Below, piece by piece: positions 12,530-24,597 of a stretch of DNA of 64,000 nt. The DNA is from Diogma glabrata (Eukaryota; Arthropoda; Insecta; Diptera; Cylindrotomidae): NCBI GenBank assembly GCA_963693315.1, contig OY856187.1:386301263-386365262 (forward strand), given 5' to 3'. Made by a program: the position numbers and the translations under genes. The stretch's first letter is position 1. Each line of letters starts with the position of its first letter. Below the pieces are notes generated by a model. It ran no database searches and was not told where the DNA came from. It saw nothing but the letters and a program-made list of their open reading frames with translations.

Positions 12530-13908
12530 CACAGTAAAAAAAATCAATTGAATTTTACATGCTTTTGATTGTGGGCAAATTTGCCTATCCTTTTCATGTA
12601 ATTTTACGTACAATAAAAATTACTATAATGCTATAAATATTCAATTTATAATCACGTAATTTTACATGACATTACATGTAAAATGCTGCGGGAATGAAGT
12701 GTAAAATAACAGGAACATGAATGTAAATTTAAATACTGTTTTTGTCTAATTACGGACTGCCAAATGCAATTTTAAATAGTTCGTCCGTAATATTCAACTA
12801 TCAGATATGCATTGGATATGGATCAATTTTTCATATAAAAATCAATAATAAAAAACGAATTATGAATTAAAATTTATAATATAAAATAAAATTTATTTAG
12901 TTCCTTATGCCTTAATTTTATTTATACATTTTGGATTAAACTTTAAACAAAATCATAAATATTATTTGTTCAATAAAAATTAAAAGTTTTGACTATTTAG
13001 TATTTTTTTTAATCTAGAGCCGTCCGTCGGTATTCAAACTTAAGCAAGTTCTTTGTAAAATTTCATAAGTTTGGGCAAGACCGGTTGGGCAATTGTATTC
13101 CAAGTAGATAGATTGCCATTTATGATAAATATTGTTTATTGTTCACTATTTGGCTTTCTGCTAGTAAATAAAATATGTTGTCATCATTCGAGTCTGAGGA
13201 AGAAAAATAAAAACATTAATGAAATAATAATAAAGCAAATGAAGAAAAGTAAGGACATACGTACATATACACCCTGTAATTTACATTACATGAAGGAAGT
13301 CAGCCAATATTCAAAGACATGATGATTTGCTGGCGAAGTGATGATATGCTGTCAAAAAATTGAAACGAAAAAAACAAGTTAATTATAATTATCACATTTT
13401 TCATGTAAATACAACCAAATACGGAAACACTATATACTTAAAAAGTTACAAATATTTTTAGCACTTGTATAAATAACTTTACTAACATATTATGCTTTTC
13501 TAAAACTTTTAATTTTAAATTTTTTTTTGTCCACTTAATTCACACAGAGCACTTTGAAAGTCACTTACATAATGATCTTACTATCCCGTCAATTAAACTT
13601 AGTTTACGAAATTTATCGAGTGCATGTGAAATCATTCGCTATTTTAATATTTTACATACCTAAATTGTTTTATTTACCCAAACATTAGTAGTTTCTAATT
13701 AAAACGTCAGTAAAATCACAAACGGAATGTCAAATCCAATGAAAAAGCCTGTAAAATTATATTTTAAATACTAATTTATTGAAACATTGTGTAATTACAT
13801 ACATTTTCATTTAAAATATAAGAATTTGTAGTATTTTACATGAAAACAGTATTTTTGTCAGCAAAATCATGTAAAACCTGCATTGAAAATTCAATTTTTT
13901 TTACTGTG
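12530..13908. mobile_element. MITE-like element with CACAGTAAAAAAAAT termini
   Basis: Left end (12530) reads cacagtaaaaaaaatcaatt. The reverse complement of the right end (13908) reads cacagtaaaaaaaattgaat, and both continue into attgaatttt. A TA dinucleotide lies directly outside each end (12528-12529 and 13909-13910). This combination fits a non-autonomous Tc1/mariner-type element. The interior is AT-rich with many tgtaaaat/attttaca words and no transposase; the frame at 13071-13322 starts with TTG and has no known domain. Confidence 0.7.
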
Positions 13909-14083
13909 TATAATCATTTATGTCGAATTCTTTCTGAGTTTTCTTATCATGGATTTTCATCTTTGAACAATTTACAAACATTAGGGGAAGAATATACAGG
14001 AATAATACAAGTTGATCAAAATTATATAACAATACCACATAAATTAATATGTTGGACATAAGGTGAAAACTTCTTAATATGTA

Positions 14084-15032
14084 GGGGGAAGTGGGGATGG
14101 TATAAACAGTTTTTACTTAAAGCTCAATAACTTTAAAACCATAAAACATTTTTACTTAAAAACTGTTTCATTGTAAAATTTCATATCTTCACTACATAAA
14201 ACTATTTTTTTTTAATTACGTAACTAAACATTAAGTATAAAATTTTGAATTTCAAAAATTTATGTTTCTCGTTTAAAGTATCCCCACTGGTGGGGCACTT
14301 ATAAACAATGAGCATTTTTGTATGGGGCACATATAAACACCCAAAAAAAACCACAATAAAATTCATAAAGTACTTTTTTTTAAATTTTTTATTATTTATT
14401 GTGTTTCAAACAATATATATAAGCAAATAACATAATATATTTCTTTAAAAAAAACAATATTTTACGATTGTTGTAAAACCTTAAGAAATTCAGGTAGAAA
14501 ATTATAAAGAAAAAAGCAAAAATTAAATCTCATCGTATGTTTAGGCTTTGCAAATCAATACCAAAAGTGAAACGGGAAACCACACGTATACCATATAACC
14601 ATACCATACGGCACATATAAACGCGTTTATACTATCCCAATTTTTTTTTGTTTATATGTGCCCCACGTGGCGGATTTAGGGTTATGTTTTGAAAAAATAT
14701 TCCAATATCTAAAATTTGGCTAAAACAAAGAAATATTATGTTTCTTGAATATTTCAGCTATCAAAACATGTTGGAATATTTTTAAACATATGATGGTAAA
14801 AAAAGTTATTCGAGTTTTACAAAAAAAAAAAATATTTACTTTTGGGTTGCCAAAACATCATTCACCAATAACTTTTGAACAAGACTGACTTCAGCTGTCA
14901 AATTCTCCTGGTGTGTGTAGTCGATCGAAGCGACATCTGTGATATTTTTGTCGAATTTTTTGATTGATGTTTTGTGAGGGAAATTAAAACTTTTTACAGT
15001 TGCCCCATGTTTATACTATCCCCACTTCCCAC
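14084..15032. mobile_element. MITE-like element with GGGAAGTGGGGAT.GTATAAACA termini
   Basis: The left terminus gggggaagtggggatggtat (14084) is mirrored by the right terminus, whose reverse complement reads gtgggaagtggggatagtat. TA flanks both sides (14082-14083, 15033-15034). The interior repeats a related phrase, ggggcac.tataaac, at about 14295, 14334 and 14610, with a reverse copy at 14650 (gtttatatgtgcccc), so the element has internal as well as terminal symmetry. No ORF. It ends 23 bases before the LTR of gypsy element A. Confidence 0.75.
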
Positions 15033-15055
15033 TATGTTTGCTGTTAATAAATATA

Positions 15056-15354
15056 TGTGGTATGGAACACTACTGAATTGATACGTTTTAAAATAATAAC
15101 AAAAACATAGTTATATTTAACAACTTTATTTTAAACAAAACACAATTTATATATATTTTAGATCACAAATCATTATAATTTAATTAATTTCAGCTTATAC
15201 TGCCGGCACACAGCGACTAACTCATTTCGGCACTTTTTATATCAAAAGTAATTATTAAATTAAATAATTGGTACTGGTTTGGATAACAGCTGTTTTTCTA
15301 ATAGATGTTTTATAATCAGAGTTTGCAAACATTCCTGCGGCGAATATTCCTACA
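15056..15354 (-). repeat. Gypsy A 3' LTR
   Basis: Begins TGTGGTATGG and ends ATTCCTACA on plus; 299 bp. Same sequence as 20073-20371. The pol stop codon (TAG on minus, 15350-15352) lies within this LTR. Confidence 0.93.
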
Positions 15355-18300
15355 ATCGGCCATCCTGTATTCGCTCGGTCTCCGGCGAGTCTTCATCTTC
15401 CGTGTCGCTTTGTGGTTGATACCAATCTTTCATGTTATCAGCACTTGTTAATGTTTGTCGAGGACCTTCGCCATCAGTAACTTTTCTAACTGTGTATCGA
15501 TTGTGACGGCCAACTCTTATGACTTCATAGGGTCCCAGAAATTTGGAACAAAGTTTCTGACCAGCCCCGAACTGGGTTTTTTTAATTGCTACTAGATTAC
15601 CAACCTGGTAAGACTTTGCTTCTTTTCGTTTTTTGTTGTAGGTTTTCCTATTTTCCTGTTGAATTTTCTCGATTTGTTTCTTTGCTACAAAACGTAATTG
15701 GTCTCGCTCCTCATCAAATCTGTTTATATTTTCTAATTCAATCAACTCTTGTATGTTTAAGGTTTGCTTTTTGTTCATTTTTACACCAAACATAATTTCG
15801 AAAGGCGTTTTCTGGATCGCTCGTTGAAAGCTGCTGTTTATCGTTTGCTGCACGTATGGTACATGTTTATACCATTTTGAAGGTTCATCTGATGCTAGTT
15901 TTGTTAAAACATTTTGTGTGATCCTGTTAAGGCGCTCCACTTGACCGTTGCCGCGAGGAACTCCTGTGGTAACTAAAGTATGTTGAATTCCTTCATCATC
16001 ACAGTATTTTTTGAATTCGGCTGAGGTGAATGCTGTTCCATGGTCGGTTATCAAACGAACAGGATTACCAAAGTATGACTGTTGTTCTGACAATTTTTGT
16101 ATAACCTCTGCTGATGATAATGTTTTTGTAGGATATAGCCATACATATTTAGAAAACCCATCTATTATTGACAATATATATTTGTACTGCTTTGCGGTGA
16201 TATCCATTGGCCCCATATGATCTAAATGAAAAGTTTGCAACGGCTTGTCACCTTTTTCAATTGTTTCCAAGTAACCTTCTTGTTTACCTGATTTTTTATT
16301 AGCTAAAATACATTTAATACAGTTAGATATAACGCTTTGAATTTTTTTTCTCATGTTCGGCACATAAAATTCAGTACTAATTGCATATGCTGTTTTATCG
16401 ACTCCGAAATGTCCATCATCATGTTTACCTTGTATGATTTGATTTTCCATCTTTTTTGGAACTACTACCAACGTTTTTCCATCTTGTTGCTTACATATGA
16501 TATCAGACTTTACTATGAAATCCTTATAGTCTGTTGTTTTTAAAATTTCTCGTATTGCTTCTAGCCATTGATCTCCGCGTTGTGCTTCCTTAATACTCGC
16601 TAACACCTTATCTTCGATCGCAAAAATTGAGTAACATCGACTGAGAGAGTCAACATGACGCATACGTTCATTTTTTCTATGCTCTACTTCAAAATTATAG
16701 TCTTGAAAATATAATACCCATCTTGCCACTGCTGCAGGTAGGTCGTTTTTCTTCATTGTACTTACTAATGCTTGACAATCTGTCACGAGCTTGAATTGAA
16801 CACCTAGTAGGTAAATACGAAATTTAATCAAAGCTATATAAACGGCTTTCACTTCTAAATAATAGCTATGCATTTTTTCGTCGCTCGTTGATGTTTTTCG
16901 GCTCATATAGTACACAGGATGCAGTTTCCCATCATCAGCTTTTTGTAAAAGTATAGCCCCAAATCCTTTCTGACTTGCATCAGTGTGTAGCTCTGTTTGA
17001 GCATTCTGCTTAAAAATTTGGAGTACCGGCGACCCCATCAGGCTTTCCTTCAACTGCAAAAATGCTGATTTCTGCTCAATACCAAATCTAAACGCAACTT
17101 CCTTACGAAGCAAGTCTGTAAGTGGCTTAGCTATAATAGAGTAATCCTGTATAAATTTTCGGAAATAGCCTGTTAGTCCCAAAAATGACTGCACGTTTTG
17201 AATATTTTTTGGTTCCGGGAACTTTTCAACTGCTATTATTTTATCTTTAGAAGGTTTTACTTTCCCGTTTTCGATCACGTGTCCCAAAAATTCTACTCTT
17301 CTTTGAAGAAATTGGCACTTGGTCCACTTAATGCTGAGTCCATTTTCTGCAGCCTGATTCAATACCATTTTCAATTTACTAATTCCTTCTTCTTCATTTT
17401 TGGATGGTATAATGATATCATCCATATAAGTAATTATGATGTTATTATTAATCAGCTCCTTGAACACAATGTTAATAAAGCGTAGGAATATGGCCGGCGA
17501 AATTTTTAATCCGAATGGTACTTTATTGAACTCAAAATGACCTTGATATGTAACGAATGCTGTAAATTGTTTTGAATTTTCATCGACAGGTACATGAAAA
17601 AAACCATTCTTTAAATCCAATGTGGAAAAAACTTTTGCTACTGCTAATTTATCCAGCTGTTCTTCAATGATTGGCATAGGGAACTGATCCTTAATAATCA
17701 GTGAATTTAACTTACGGTAATCAATGCACACTCTTGGACTATTATCCTTCTTTTTAACTACCACCACCTGACTACTATATTCGGATGAAGAAGGTCTTAT
17801 AATTTCTTGCTGTAACCATTGCTCTATTTGTTGCTGAACTACCTGCTGCTCAATTAAAGGTAGCCTCCTAGGTCTTGTAAATATAGGTGTATCATTAGTC
17901 AGCACAATTTTCAATGACACAGGGCTTGGTTTCGCATAACTTGGGTTGTAGTTTTGAACCAAAGCCTTAACAATTTTTTCATATTTTGGCGAAACATTTA
18001 GCTCTTCATTTTCTTTCACTTGAATGCTCATTATATCTGCTAAATGTGTATCACTTGTTTGTCTTATATTTCGAAATTTAACACCGTTCTTATTAACTAA
18101 AATTTCGGCTTGACTTATAAAGTCGTTTCCCAAAATTAAATCGACTTTGATTGCGTTGTTTTCGACAATGTAACAGTTTCCAATCATTTCAACATCATCC
18201 ACTCTTATTACTGCGTTAAATACACCTGTTGTAGAACTTTCACCACTGCCAAAACCCGCAAATTTTGATCTATCATACTCCCTTACAATGTTTGTTATTC

Positions 18301-19540
18301 TGGTTACTGCACTTTCACGAATAATAGTGACGTCGCTACCCGTATCAATTAATGCTTCTATTGATATTCCATTTAATTCGATAATTCGTTTTGTGTTGTT
18401 TCTGCTGACTATTATATTTAAGACGTTGTTATCGGTGGAAGTAGACGTAGCATTTGGACAATTTTTTGACTCATGTCCAAATTTGCTGCATTTGAAACAT
18501 TTAGTTTCACTTGTACAATCTGCACGCTTATGCTCTCTGGATCCACAATTGAAACATGCATACTTAAAATGTCTACCCTGATAATTTTTATAATTTGCTT
18601 GCCTGCTGTTATACTTATTACTGTTGCTATTGTTGTTGCTTGTGTTGTTTTCTGCATTTGTTTTTGTGAAAGGCGTACTATTATATGGCCTAAAATTGGT
18701 TTTTCTTGTAGAGACCTCTTCATCTTTTAGCTTTTCATACGCTCCAAAAAGGGTTTTTAATTCCGCACATGACTTTGCTGTGTATAAAATAGCTTTTTTT
18801 GATGGAGAATCGTTTATTCCGGCGACAATATATTCGACTAAATCACGCTCACTAATATTACCAGCACTACCTATCTGTTTCATTCTAAAAAAGTAATTTA
18901 ATAAAGATTCATTGTCTGCTTTTCTGGTCGTGGATAACATTTGATGAGTAGCCTTACTCGATACTTCTTCATTAAATTCTCTTATTAAAACACCTTTTAA
19001 TGTAGCCCAAACTGCGCAACTTTCCTCTGCTTCTACTGCTATTTTTGCTGCACCTTGCAATAATCGCCGACAATATAAAAACTTTTGCAAGTCATTCCAA
19101 TCAAACGCTACTGCTACTTCTTCAAACCTTGCTAACCATTTTTTAATATTTTTGCTTTTCTCACCGTCAAATTTTTCCAAAGCCTCCTCAACATCTTGAA
19201 ATGAAAAAGCATTTTTCGAGCTCATTGTTGAATCTTGTTGCGTGTGATTTAACTGATTTAAAGTAAAAACGATGTCATCAAACGCTTCATCTACTTTTTT
19301 ATATGATTCTTCTAACTGTTTTGTATCTATATTTTTATCCTCCAAAAGTAAACCGTTAGAAGCTTTATTTAAATTATCCACCTCAATATCTACTTCTTTA
19401 GATTCAGAAGTACCAGCTAACATAGACTCCCTCAGCCTTAATATCAAATCTATTTTTCTTCTATAATGAATTGGGCAGCCACGATCTTTCAAAATCTCTT
19501 GTAACTGTCTAGTTGTTAAGTGGGATATTGAATCATCCAT
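15350..19540 (-). CDS. Gypsy A Gag-Pol polyprotein, 1396 aa, intact
   Basis: A single frame from an ATG at 19540. Domain order is Gag, protease, RT, RNase H, integrase. Residues ~4-40 (LTTRQLQEILKDRG, then KIDLILRLRE) have the pattern of a SAP DNA-binding motif. Two CCHC zinc knuckles lie near 325-355 (CFNCGSREHKRADC, CFKCSKFGHESKNC). The protease motif IDTGSD is near 398. RT has FSTLDLKNGFFHVPV and YMDD near 705. RNase H has HTDASQKGFGAIL near 855. Integrase has an H2C2 finger (from HFGVDKT, near 1043) and the catalytic pattern LDHMGP, TDHGTAF, GQVERLNR (about 1106, 1168, 1202), then a GPYEV module. Gag and Pol are fused without a frameshift, so Gag stoichiometry must be set another way. All key catalytic residues are present. 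The role is reverse transcription and integration of its own RNA. Clade not assigned. Confidence 0.95.
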   Translation of the reverse strand: MDDSISHLTTRQLQEILKDRGCPIHYRRKIDLILRLRESMLAGTSESKEVDIEVDNLNKASNGLLLEDKNIDTKQLEESYKKVDEAFDDIVFTLNQLNHTQQDSTMSSKNAFSFQDVEEALEKFDGEKSKNIKKWLARFEEVAVAFDWNDLQKFLYCRRLLQGAAKIAVEAEESCAVWATLKGVLIREFNEEVSSKATHQMLSTTRKADNESLLNYFFRMKQIGSAGNISERDLVEYIVAGINDSPSKKAILYTAKSCAELKTLFGAYEKLKDEEVSTRKTNFRPYNSTPFTKTNAENNTSNNNSNSNKYNSRQANYKNYQGRHFKYACFNCGSREHKRADCTSETKCFKCSKFGHESKNCPNATSTSTDNNVLNIIVSRNNTKRIIELNGISIEALIDTGSDVTIIRESAVTRITNIVREYDRSKFAGFGSGESSTTGVFNAVIRVDDVEMIGNCYIVENNAIKVDLILGNDFISQAEILVNKNGVKFRNIRQTSDTHLADIMSIQVKENEELNVSPKYEKIVKALVQNYNPSYAKPSPVSLKIVLTNDTPIFTRPRRLPLIEQQVVQQQIEQWLQQEIIRPSSSEYSSQVVVVKKKDNSPRVCIDYRKLNSLIIKDQFPMPIIEEQLDKLAVAKVFSTLDLKNGFFHVPVDENSKQFTAFVTYQGHFEFNKVPFGLKISPAIFLRFINIVFKELINNNIIITYMDDIIIPSKNEEEGISKLKMVLNQAAENGLSIKWTKCQFLQRRVEFLGHVIENGKVKPSKDKIIAVEKFPEPKNIQNVQSFLGLTGYFRKFIQDYSIIAKPLTDLLRKEVAFRFGIEQKSAFLQLKESLMGSPVLQIFKQNAQTELHTDASQKGFGAILLQKADDGKLHPVYYMSRKTSTSDEKMHSYYLEVKAVYIALIKFRIYLLGVQFKLVTDCQALVSTMKKNDLPAAVARWVLYFQDYNFEVEHRKNERMRHVDSLSRCYSIFAIEDKVLASIKEAQRGDQWLEAIREILKTTDYKDFIVKSDIICKQQDGKTLVVVPKKMENQIIQGKHDDGHFGVDKTAYAISTEFYVPNMRKKIQSVISNCIKCILANKKSGKQEGYLETIEKGDKPLQTFHLDHMGPMDITAKQYKYILSIIDGFSKYVWLYPTKTLSSAEVIQKLSEQQSYFGNPVRLITDHGTAFTSAEFKKYCDDEGIQHTLVTTGVPRGNGQVERLNRITQNVLTKLASDEPSKWYKHVPYVQQTINSSFQRAIQKTPFEIMFGVKMNKKQTLNIQELIELENINRFDEERDQLRFVAKKQIEKIQQENRKTYNKKRKEAKSYQVGNLVAIKKTQFGAGQKLCSKFLGPYEVIRVGRHNRYTVRKVTDGEGPRQTLTSADNMKDWYQPQSDTEDEDSPETERIQDGRL

Positions 19541-20051
19541 AGAAAAAATGATTTATTTTAAAATTAATAATTTATCACAAATATGCGTACACAGCAATTT
19601 GTACGGTAATTTTGTACAGAAAACAGTGTATGTACGAAACAATAAATTTATTAAAAATGAAAACAAATTAAAACAACTAATTAACTGATCTATTTAGTAT
19701 TTATACACACAAAAATATAAAAATATGAAAATATCGGTACCTTAAGGCTTTTAAATCCTTTATTGCGTTTGTTGTCGCATATAACTTTCACAAATATCAT
19801 AAGCAATTTGAAAAAAAAATCCCGTTGTTGTGCTATCACTCTCAGGTCGACCCCGCGCAAGAATGATATCACTTTCTTTCTATTTATAGTTTTTTGTTGT
19901 TCACAATTTTATTTACTTTCTTATTACTTTTATTACTTACGTGCGGCGTTAGAAAGCACTAAAACTTGAAAATTCTATTAAAACAGTTTCAACAAAAATT
20001 TTCAGCACGACACTAATTCGCTAATGTTCCCTTGAATGTTTAACTCAATAT

Positions 20052-20069
20052 AAAAGGCTTGAGCCCCCA
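20052..20069 (-). promoter_or_regulatory. Gypsy A primer-binding site (probable)
   Basis: On the minus strand, three bases after the 5' LTR, the sequence reads TGGGGGCTCAAGCC. TGG at this place is the usual complement of a tRNA CCA end. The tRNA was not identified. Confidence 0.55.
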
Positions 20070-20072
20070 GAA

Positions 20073-20371
20073 TGTGGTATGGAACACTACTGAATTGATA
20101 CGTTTTAAAATAATAACAAAAACATAGTTATATTTAACAACTTTATTTTAAACAAAACACAATTTATATATATTTTAGATCACAAATCATTATAATTTAA
20201 TTAATTTCAGCTTATACTGCCGGCACACAGCGACTAACTCATTTCGGCACTTTTTATATCAAAAGTAATTATTAAATTAAATAATTGGTACTGGTTTGGA
20301 TAACAGCTGTTTTTCTAATAGATGTTTTATAATCAGAGTTTGCAAACATTCCTGCGGCGAATATTCCTACA
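20073..20371 (-). repeat. Gypsy A 5' LTR
   Basis: 299 bp, TGTGGTATGG to ATTCCTACA on plus, indistinguishable by eye from 15056-15354. It should hold the promoter for the minus-strand transcript. No core promoter was assigned. Confidence 0.93.
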
Positions 20372-21100
<729 letters not shown>

Positions 21101-23859
21101 AATGGTGAATGATCGTCTTATCAACACTTGTTATAAGTGACAGTGTGAATTTTAAACTAAATTAATCCCTTAAATGATAAATATATAAGTATAACTAAAT
21201 GTAGTGAAAACATTAATTGTAATAATCAGTTTTATATCTAATATAATAGCTTTAAAGTGTTGGTTTTAATAATTAAACTCCAAGGTAAGATTGCTTTCAA
21301 AAAGGGAAAGATGTGGGCGACCAAGATGTAATCTTCCCTAAATGTAAAATTTATTAACTCTGATTTTTACTAGAAAACTAAATAATGGTGTTATTGTGCT
21401 ATTCGATTTTGTATAAAATTTAAACCTACTTAGAGCTTTAACTAGCGAAATTTAGTTATTATTTCAAATTCAGTTTAAAATTTCATTTGTTGACATAATT
21501 TTATGTGATAGATTTATCTCTTTCTATTTATCCAAACATTATCCATAAAATCCAATAAGATTTTTGAACGATATCAACGAGCAGGGTTAATTGTTTTTGT
21601 TAAATTAATTCTTGTGTTTCAAGAAAAATTCAAAACATTCTTGCGTTAATTATATTATATAAAATAATGTTTTATAAAATTTAAATAAATACACTTCAAA
21701 TAAAAACATCAAGTGAAAGATAATATTTTTATCCAATTCAATCCCAATACTTTTTTTATATGAAATTCACTCAATTTTCAAAGGGGTTTTTTGTTTTTTA
21801 TATATATGTACATAATATAAATGTTTTTAACCATAAATAGCCATAAATAATTTTAACCATAAATATAATAACATGAATTCAGATTGGACAGTGCAGAGGA
21901 CTACAATTTAGTCATCATCCTATTATACTAATAAATTACATGAATAACAGGTTTCCGACTGGAGATTGCAGGCGAGAAATTTTAGATACGGGATTGCTGA
22001 TTGGCGATTGCAGATTATATGTATAAGTGATTGTCCTTGTGATTGTCTCGTAACAGTAGTAGCTAGATACGATTTGCCAGGTGTCTGTAACCGGGTCGTT
22101 CACTCCTAACTTACAATTACCTACCTATCCTTACCTATTGTTATATGTAAAACGACTGTAGGAAGTGGCCCGGCCGTAATCCGGGAGTCTCGCCTAGTGC
22201 TTGGTCCTACAGTCCAATTAATCAATCATCATGGAAAGGTTTTTATATTTTTAGATAATTCCTGTCAATTCTGTATACCTTAAGAAAATTCCTTATTTTC
22301 TTAAGTTATGTTACTGTATCTTTAAAACCGATACAACTCTTCAGCCATCTTTTTTCACACTTTTTCCATTCTTTCGTTCTTGGCGTGTTCTTCCATTAGT
22401 TTATGGATTTTAGTTCTCTTTATAAATTTAACACTTAAAAACTGTTTTAAAAAAAATAAATGCTTACATAAATTTGGTTTATCAAGAATGGAATCGGTTT
22501 TTTTTATAGCTGTACTTAGTTCATTTTCCTGATTTTGTTTTTTCGTGTAGTTTAATTTGAATTTGAAAACTAACATGTAATTTTCCAGTAATTATTTAGA
22601 TAGAACGAATGTATATTAGGGATATAATTCTCGATGTTATCGTCTTGTTGAGAAGATTTATTAAATACTGTTGTGTTACATTATAAAAGGATTTGGTTTT
22701 TGGTGAATTTATTGTTTGAAAATCTAGGTTGCAATTTCATTTTTTTTTGCTTTTTTTATGATAATAATATTTTAATTTAAATGGAATTTTGAGAAATTCA
22801 AGTTATTTATGTTGTTAAGAATGAATAAACGGATTTATTTTATCTTGAAATTTGTTTTTATGACAATAATATTTAATTTAAATCTTATTTAAAATTAAGA
22901 ATGGTTTTTTAAAATGCTATTTTTCTTCTAAAAATTATGTAGTGGAAATCGTAAATATTTAAACAGTTTTTTCTTTTTACATAAAGACTTCATTTAGAAC
23001 AAAAGCTTATTTTAAATTAAGATAGCTCTTATGCTAATTTAAACATAGAAAAGCAGCTTCATATTTATACACGATATTGAAGGACTTGTGGATACCTCTG
23101 AAAATTTTATTTTGAATTTGAAGGAACCGTAAATTATGGCTATGCATATTGAATATGTTTGTGTGGTATATAAATATAACGAAGGCAAAACAATAAAATT
23201 GAACTTGCTCCTTCTTTTAAAAATTAGAAAGTTTAAAACTTTGTTTTAATAATACGTAATTTGGTTAATAAAAGAGTTTATTATAAATATTTATTTTTAT
23301 TTATTTATTTATTTATTAACATCCGTGAGATTGAAGGATCTCGTTGTGGATTTTACAATATTAAACGTATTATTAAGCGGGTTTTTAACATGACGGCTAA
23401 CATAATAAAACATAATTATTACAAAAACAAGTTAAAAATTAAATTTAAAAAACAATTAATTAAGATTTTAGAGAAAAAAGACAAAAGTCATAAAATGGAA
23501 CCAAAACAAAAAAGTCCAAGCGGAACGTATATCCGCTAGAAATAGGTAGATTTCGAGATCAGACAGTTTTGTGTGCCAATAGAATCTGATGTATCAGATT
23601 AGTTTAAACAAAACAAACTAATTTCAAACAGATATCGAACAAATTTTATAAAGATAATTAGCTACCTACAAGCAAAATTATATCTATCCAATTTTGCAAC
23701 AAACAAATATCAAATCTACCAAAGAACATGTGTGTGACAATTTATGACACAAACCTACTCTATTCATATGTCGTGCAATTACTGCAAAATTTAATTTCTT
23801 CTATTCAAATCTTTTATTTTTTTGACTGTTATAAGGTTGACATTGACTGTTATAAGGTT
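21101..23859. other. AT-rich gene-free stretch
   Basis: No supported gene. A more GC-rich block at about 22060-22240 (containing agtctcgcctagtgcttggt and ending aatcaatcatcatgg) stands out and resembles the end of a retroposed element, but I cannot name the family. Short frames at 22355-22576 (minus) and 23261-23539 (plus) are lysine/asparagine-rich and domain-free. Confidence 0.45.
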
Positions 23860-24176
23860 TTTGGAAATTGTAGTTGGGGATTGTTGCAAATTTTTTTGTT
23901 GAAGCCAACAAGTCAAAAACCTTTAACTGCAGAGGTTTATATTTATAAGAAACGGATTAAAATGTCTCCACAGATTCTAAACTTATGAAGATTGTAAAAA
24001 TATTAGTATCCAAACGGCCGTTATAACGGATTAAAAAAACTACTTTTTTTTTCTAGTATAAAGCCTATAGTTCCTTAACCATGGGTCAGATTTTTCTGAT
24101 TTACGAACTTGTCCAAGATATTAATAAAACACACATTTTTAAGAAAGGTTTTTTGATCTGGCTCGACAAATGCAAC
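23860..24176 (+). repeat. ~325-bp satellite unit, left of gypsy B
   Basis: Shares with 28809-29500 the landmarks ctgcagaggt, AACGGCCGTTATAACGG (24012), cttaaccat and ttacgaacttgt. It breaks at gcaac (24172-24176), where element B is inserted. Removing element B and one gcaac restores a spacing of about 330 bases between palindromes, the same as the intact array. Confidence 0.85.
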
Positions 24177-24351
24177 TGTATTATATGTTAAAAATGAAAC
24201 AAATAATTTATGACTTATTTATTATAATTCCAATCAACAACTGGACTAAGCTAAAAGTTCTATCTATATCAAAATTAATAAAAGTACAGTTATCAATATT
24301 AATTAATGTGAGAAATAGGGTGGATGTAAAACTTCTATTATTTATACTACA
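24177..24351 (-). repeat. Gypsy B 3' LTR, 175 bp
   Basis: Same sequence as 28618-28803 except for a short segment near its left end: the other LTR has cacatgcgaattaaatactt where this one has caaataattt, an 11-bp length difference. Otherwise no clear mismatches by eye. Confidence 0.9.
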
Positions 24352-24363
24352 TCTCCCCTTTTA
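24352..24363 (-). promoter_or_regulatory. Gypsy B polypurine tract
   Basis: Reads TAAAAGGGGAGA on the minus strand immediately before the 3' LTR, the expected primer site for plus-strand DNA synthesis in LTR retroelements. Confidence 0.75.
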
Positions 24364-24597
24364 AAATATTACTCATTTTCTATATAATATTTAATTCATC
24401 TAGTTCCAAATAAATTCAAATAATAAACCTAATTTTATAACTATACAACAAATTCATTTTAATTTTTTTTGTTTAATTCAATACTATTTTGGATTACTTA
24501 TATTAGTATTACTTATTTATTTATAATAATAATTTACTTTAATAATTATTTCAAAAGATATTACCAGTCACCCGTAATTATGAAAAACTGAACCATT

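Larger units (their letters stand above)
15056..20371 (-). mobile_element. Gypsy element A: complete Ty3/gypsy LTR retrotransposon
   Basis: A 5316-bp element read on the minus strand with two 299-bp LTRs, one uninterrupted Gag-Pol frame and a primer-binding-site-like sequence beside the 5' LTR. The LTRs showed no difference when compared by eye, so insertion is recent. TATA occurs directly outside both ends (15052-15055 and 20372-20375), consistent with a 4-bp target duplication, though the right flank is itself TA-rich so chance is not excluded. No env-like frame is present between pol and the 3' LTR. Confidence 0.93.

Noticed and set aside
13071..13322. 83-codon ORF inside a MITE
   Set aside because: TTG start, no transposase motif; chance frame.
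15034..15060. 5-bp target duplication for gypsy A
   Set aside because: Left atata and right tatat do not match as 5-mers; only the 4-bp TATA is supported.
18288..18896. Several ORFs opposite or shifted to gypsy A Gag
   Set aside because: Shadows of the Gag-Pol frame.
22060..22240. Possible tRNA-derived SINE
   Set aside because: gggtcgttcactcc only weakly resembles a B box, no A box at the proper distance and no tail were found.
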